A model generated the notes under the pieces. That model worked only from the letters and a program-made list of their open reading frames with translations. It was not told the DNA's origin and did no database searches. DNA of 7,522 nt from Pseudomonadota bacterium (GTDB lineage Bacteria; Pseudomonadota; Alphaproteobacteria; Caulobacterales; Caulobacteraceae). This document shows, in pieces, positions 6,951 through 7,522 of the stretch. The DNA lies in the NCBI GenBank assembly GCA_023409795.1, contig JAEYQX010000227.1:1-7522 (forward strand), given 5' to 3'. Made by a program: the position numbers and the translations under genes. The first letter of the stretch is position 1, and each line of letters opens with the position of its first letter.

Positions 6951-6979
6951 GTTCTAGCGGTCGCACCGCCGAACGCCAA
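6951..6979 (-). promoter_or_regulatory. yggT promoter, Caulobacter housekeeping type
   Basis: On the minus strand TTGGCGT (6973-6979) is followed after 14 bp by GCTAGAAC (6951-6958). The second box fits the Caulobacter sigma-70-type -10 consensus GCTAnAwC exactly, and the spacer is in the known 10-14 range. The start of transcription would fall near 6944, about 20 nt before the yggT ATG and just ahead of its ribosome binding site. Confidence 0.7.
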
Positions 6980-7000
6980 GGCTTCGTGCAGCGCGACCCG

Positions 7001-7030
7001 TTGACACTGCCCCGCCACCGCTCCTATCTC
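7001..7030 (+). promoter_or_regulatory. Promoter of the tRNA-Ala gene
   Basis: TTGACA (7001-7006, a perfect -35 box) is followed after 18 bp by TATCTC (7025-7030). The predicted start near 7037 leaves a 5' leader of about 12 nt before the mature tRNA, as expected for a monocistronic tRNA gene. It is divergent from the yggT promoter. Confidence 0.7.
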
Positions 7031-7048
7031 ATCGCCTGCCTGTCGGTC

Positions 7049-7124
<76 letters not shown>

Positions 7125-7167
7125 AGGCGCGCTAAATAATTCAACAAATTCAAATCGATATCGTGAT

Positions 7168-7210
7168 GGTTAGGGTGCGCCCCTAAGGCGAACCCTAAAC
7201 TAGCTTTTTT
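7168..7210 (+). terminator. Probable terminator of the tRNA-Ala transcript
   Basis: TTAGGGT (7170-7176) pairs with ACCCTAA (7192-7198). Inside, across one G-A mismatch, CGCC (7178-7181) pairs with GGCG (7187-7190) around the loop CCTAA. Six T follow at 7205-7210, but six bases separate them from the stem, weaker than an ideal terminator. It lies about 45 nt behind the tRNA on the same strand. Confidence 0.5.
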
Positions 7211-7258
7211 CCCCGAGTGCGCGTGAGCCAAGGCTGCGTATGAGGGCGCGCTTAGGGT
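7170..7258. repeat. Cluster of ACCCTAA/TTAGGGT motifs behind the tRNA
   Basis: The 7-mer occurs as TTAGGGT at 7170-7176 and 7252-7258, and as ACCCTAA at 7192-7198; a shorter CCCTAA lies at 7181-7186. An imperfect direct repeat sits between them (TGCGCGTGAG 7218-7227, TGCGTATGAG 7235-7244). GGCGCGCT also occurs twice (7126-7133, 7245-7252). Part of this is explained by the terminator stem, but the distant copy at 7252 is not. Such clusters can be arm-type integrase sites or operators; neither is shown. Confidence 0.45.
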
Positions 7259-7275
7259 TGACTTTCACTTTTTTA

Positions 7276-7376
7276 TTGACTTCCGACTCGGTCTAGGTAA
7301 GTTCGCGTCGGGCCTAGCCCGTCAGGTTCACCGTACGGGGGCCGCGCAAGAGCCGGGGGTAACACCCCGGTTTTTT
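7276..7376 (+). ncRNA. Candidate small RNA with its own promoter
   Basis: TTGACT (7276-7281) and TAAGTT (7298-7303), 16 bp apart, could start an RNA near 7310. It would have a small stem (CGGGC, loop CTA, GCCCG), a palindromic CCGTACGG at 7331-7338, and end at the strong terminator 7353-7376, giving a transcript of about 65 nt. No open reading frame with a sensible start fits between 7211 and 7352, and the tRNA already appears to have a terminator upstream. The -10 box is poor. The span given includes the promoter. Confidence 0.3.
7353..7376 (+). terminator. Strong plus-strand intrinsic terminator
   Basis: A perfect 6-bp all-GC stem (CCGGGG 7353-7358, CCCCGG 7365-7370) with loop GTAACA is followed at once by six T (7371-7376). 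It lies 4 bp from the stop of the convergent partial gene at the window end. On the minus strand only CTCTTG follows the stem, so it mainly stops plus-strand transcription, from a candidate small RNA or from tRNA read-through. Confidence 0.85.
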
Positions 7377-7380
7377 CGTA

Positions 7381-7522
7381 TCAGAAGCAGTAGTACTTCA
7401 CGCCCATTGCGTTGATCTGCTCTGCGCTTTCCAACGCAAAGTTCATTATTTTTCTCGCGTCGCGAAGTTCGCGATACATGTCAAAGCGCTTATCGTAACG
7501 CGCTCGTGCAATGGCGTAGATG
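7381..7522 (-). CDS. C-terminal end of an unrecognised protein (partial)
   Basis: An open frame enters from the right edge and gives 46 residues before a TGA at 7381-7383. The visible part is mostly helical, charged and rich in arginine (IARARYDKRFDMYRELRDAR at its start), and ends in the tail GVKYYCF. I do not recognise a family. Codons AGA, AAA, ATA, CGA and TTG, rare in the neighbouring genes, appear in this short stretch, including AGA-AAA-ATA in a row, which suggests foreign origin. It follows the tRNA-linked region and may belong to an integrated element. A short independent gene starting at an internal ATG is also possible. Confidence 0.5.
   Translation of the reverse strand, partial: IYAIARARYDKRFDMYRELRDARKIMNFALESAEQINAMGVKYYCF

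Noticed and set aside
7223..7296. Short plus-strand peptide starting at the ATG near 7240
   Set aside because: It is only 18 codons long, has no Shine-Dalgarno, and its sequence looks random.
7125..7380. CRISPR array or tandem repeat array
   Set aside because: The repeats here are only 7-10 bp, irregular in spacing and mixed in orientation.

Overview
This looks like a chromosomal segment of a GC-rich alphaproteobacterium, most likely Caulobacterales (Caulobacter, Brevundimonas or Phenylobacterium type). Three things suggest this. The coding sequence has very high GC at third codon positions. The histidyl-tRNA synthetase is the divergent alphaproteobacterial type. The promoter in front of yggT matches the Caulobacter housekeeping pattern (TTGaCGs, 10-14 nt, GCTAnAwC). 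The genus is an inference; no marker in the window settles it.

Layout. Positions 1-1790 (+) hold the C-terminal part of an M13 (neprilysin-like) zinc metallopeptidase, followed by a clean intrinsic terminator. The 375-bp gap 1791-2165 separates it from the convergent hisS. Much of that gap (about 1933-2075) is packed with consecutive hairpins ending in a minus-strand terminator, which makes a candidate structured or small RNA. Five genes then run on the minus strand, read from right to left: yggT (6594-6923), a 3-hydroxybutyryl-CoA dehydrogenase (5582-6463), a small membrane protein of unknown function that overlaps it by one base (5001-5582), a DUF418/YeiB-type membrane protein (3731-4942) and hisS (2166-3659). 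The dehydrogenase and the small membrane protein are probably translationally coupled, and DUF418 lies 58 bp behind them. hisS seems to have its own promoter, placed so that its mRNA would be leaderless. The dehydrogenase has a cluster of GGTGC/GCACC half-sites over its likely promoter.

The right end holds a divergent promoter pair (yggT leftward, tRNA rightward) and an intact tRNA-Ala(CGC) with encoded CCA at 7049-7124. Beyond the tRNA the sequence changes character: A/T-rich tracts, repeated ACCCTAA motifs, two plus-strand terminator-like hairpins, a possible small RNA, and the 3' end of an unrecognised minus-strand gene using codons unlike its neighbours. This is consistent with the edge of an integrated element at the tRNA 3' end, but no integrase or second att copy lies in the window, so that remains a hypothesis.

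The core genes are ordinary housekeeping or metabolic genes. I found no complete undescribed system. The best leads are the hairpin array at 1933-2075 and the tRNA-linked region 7125-7522.
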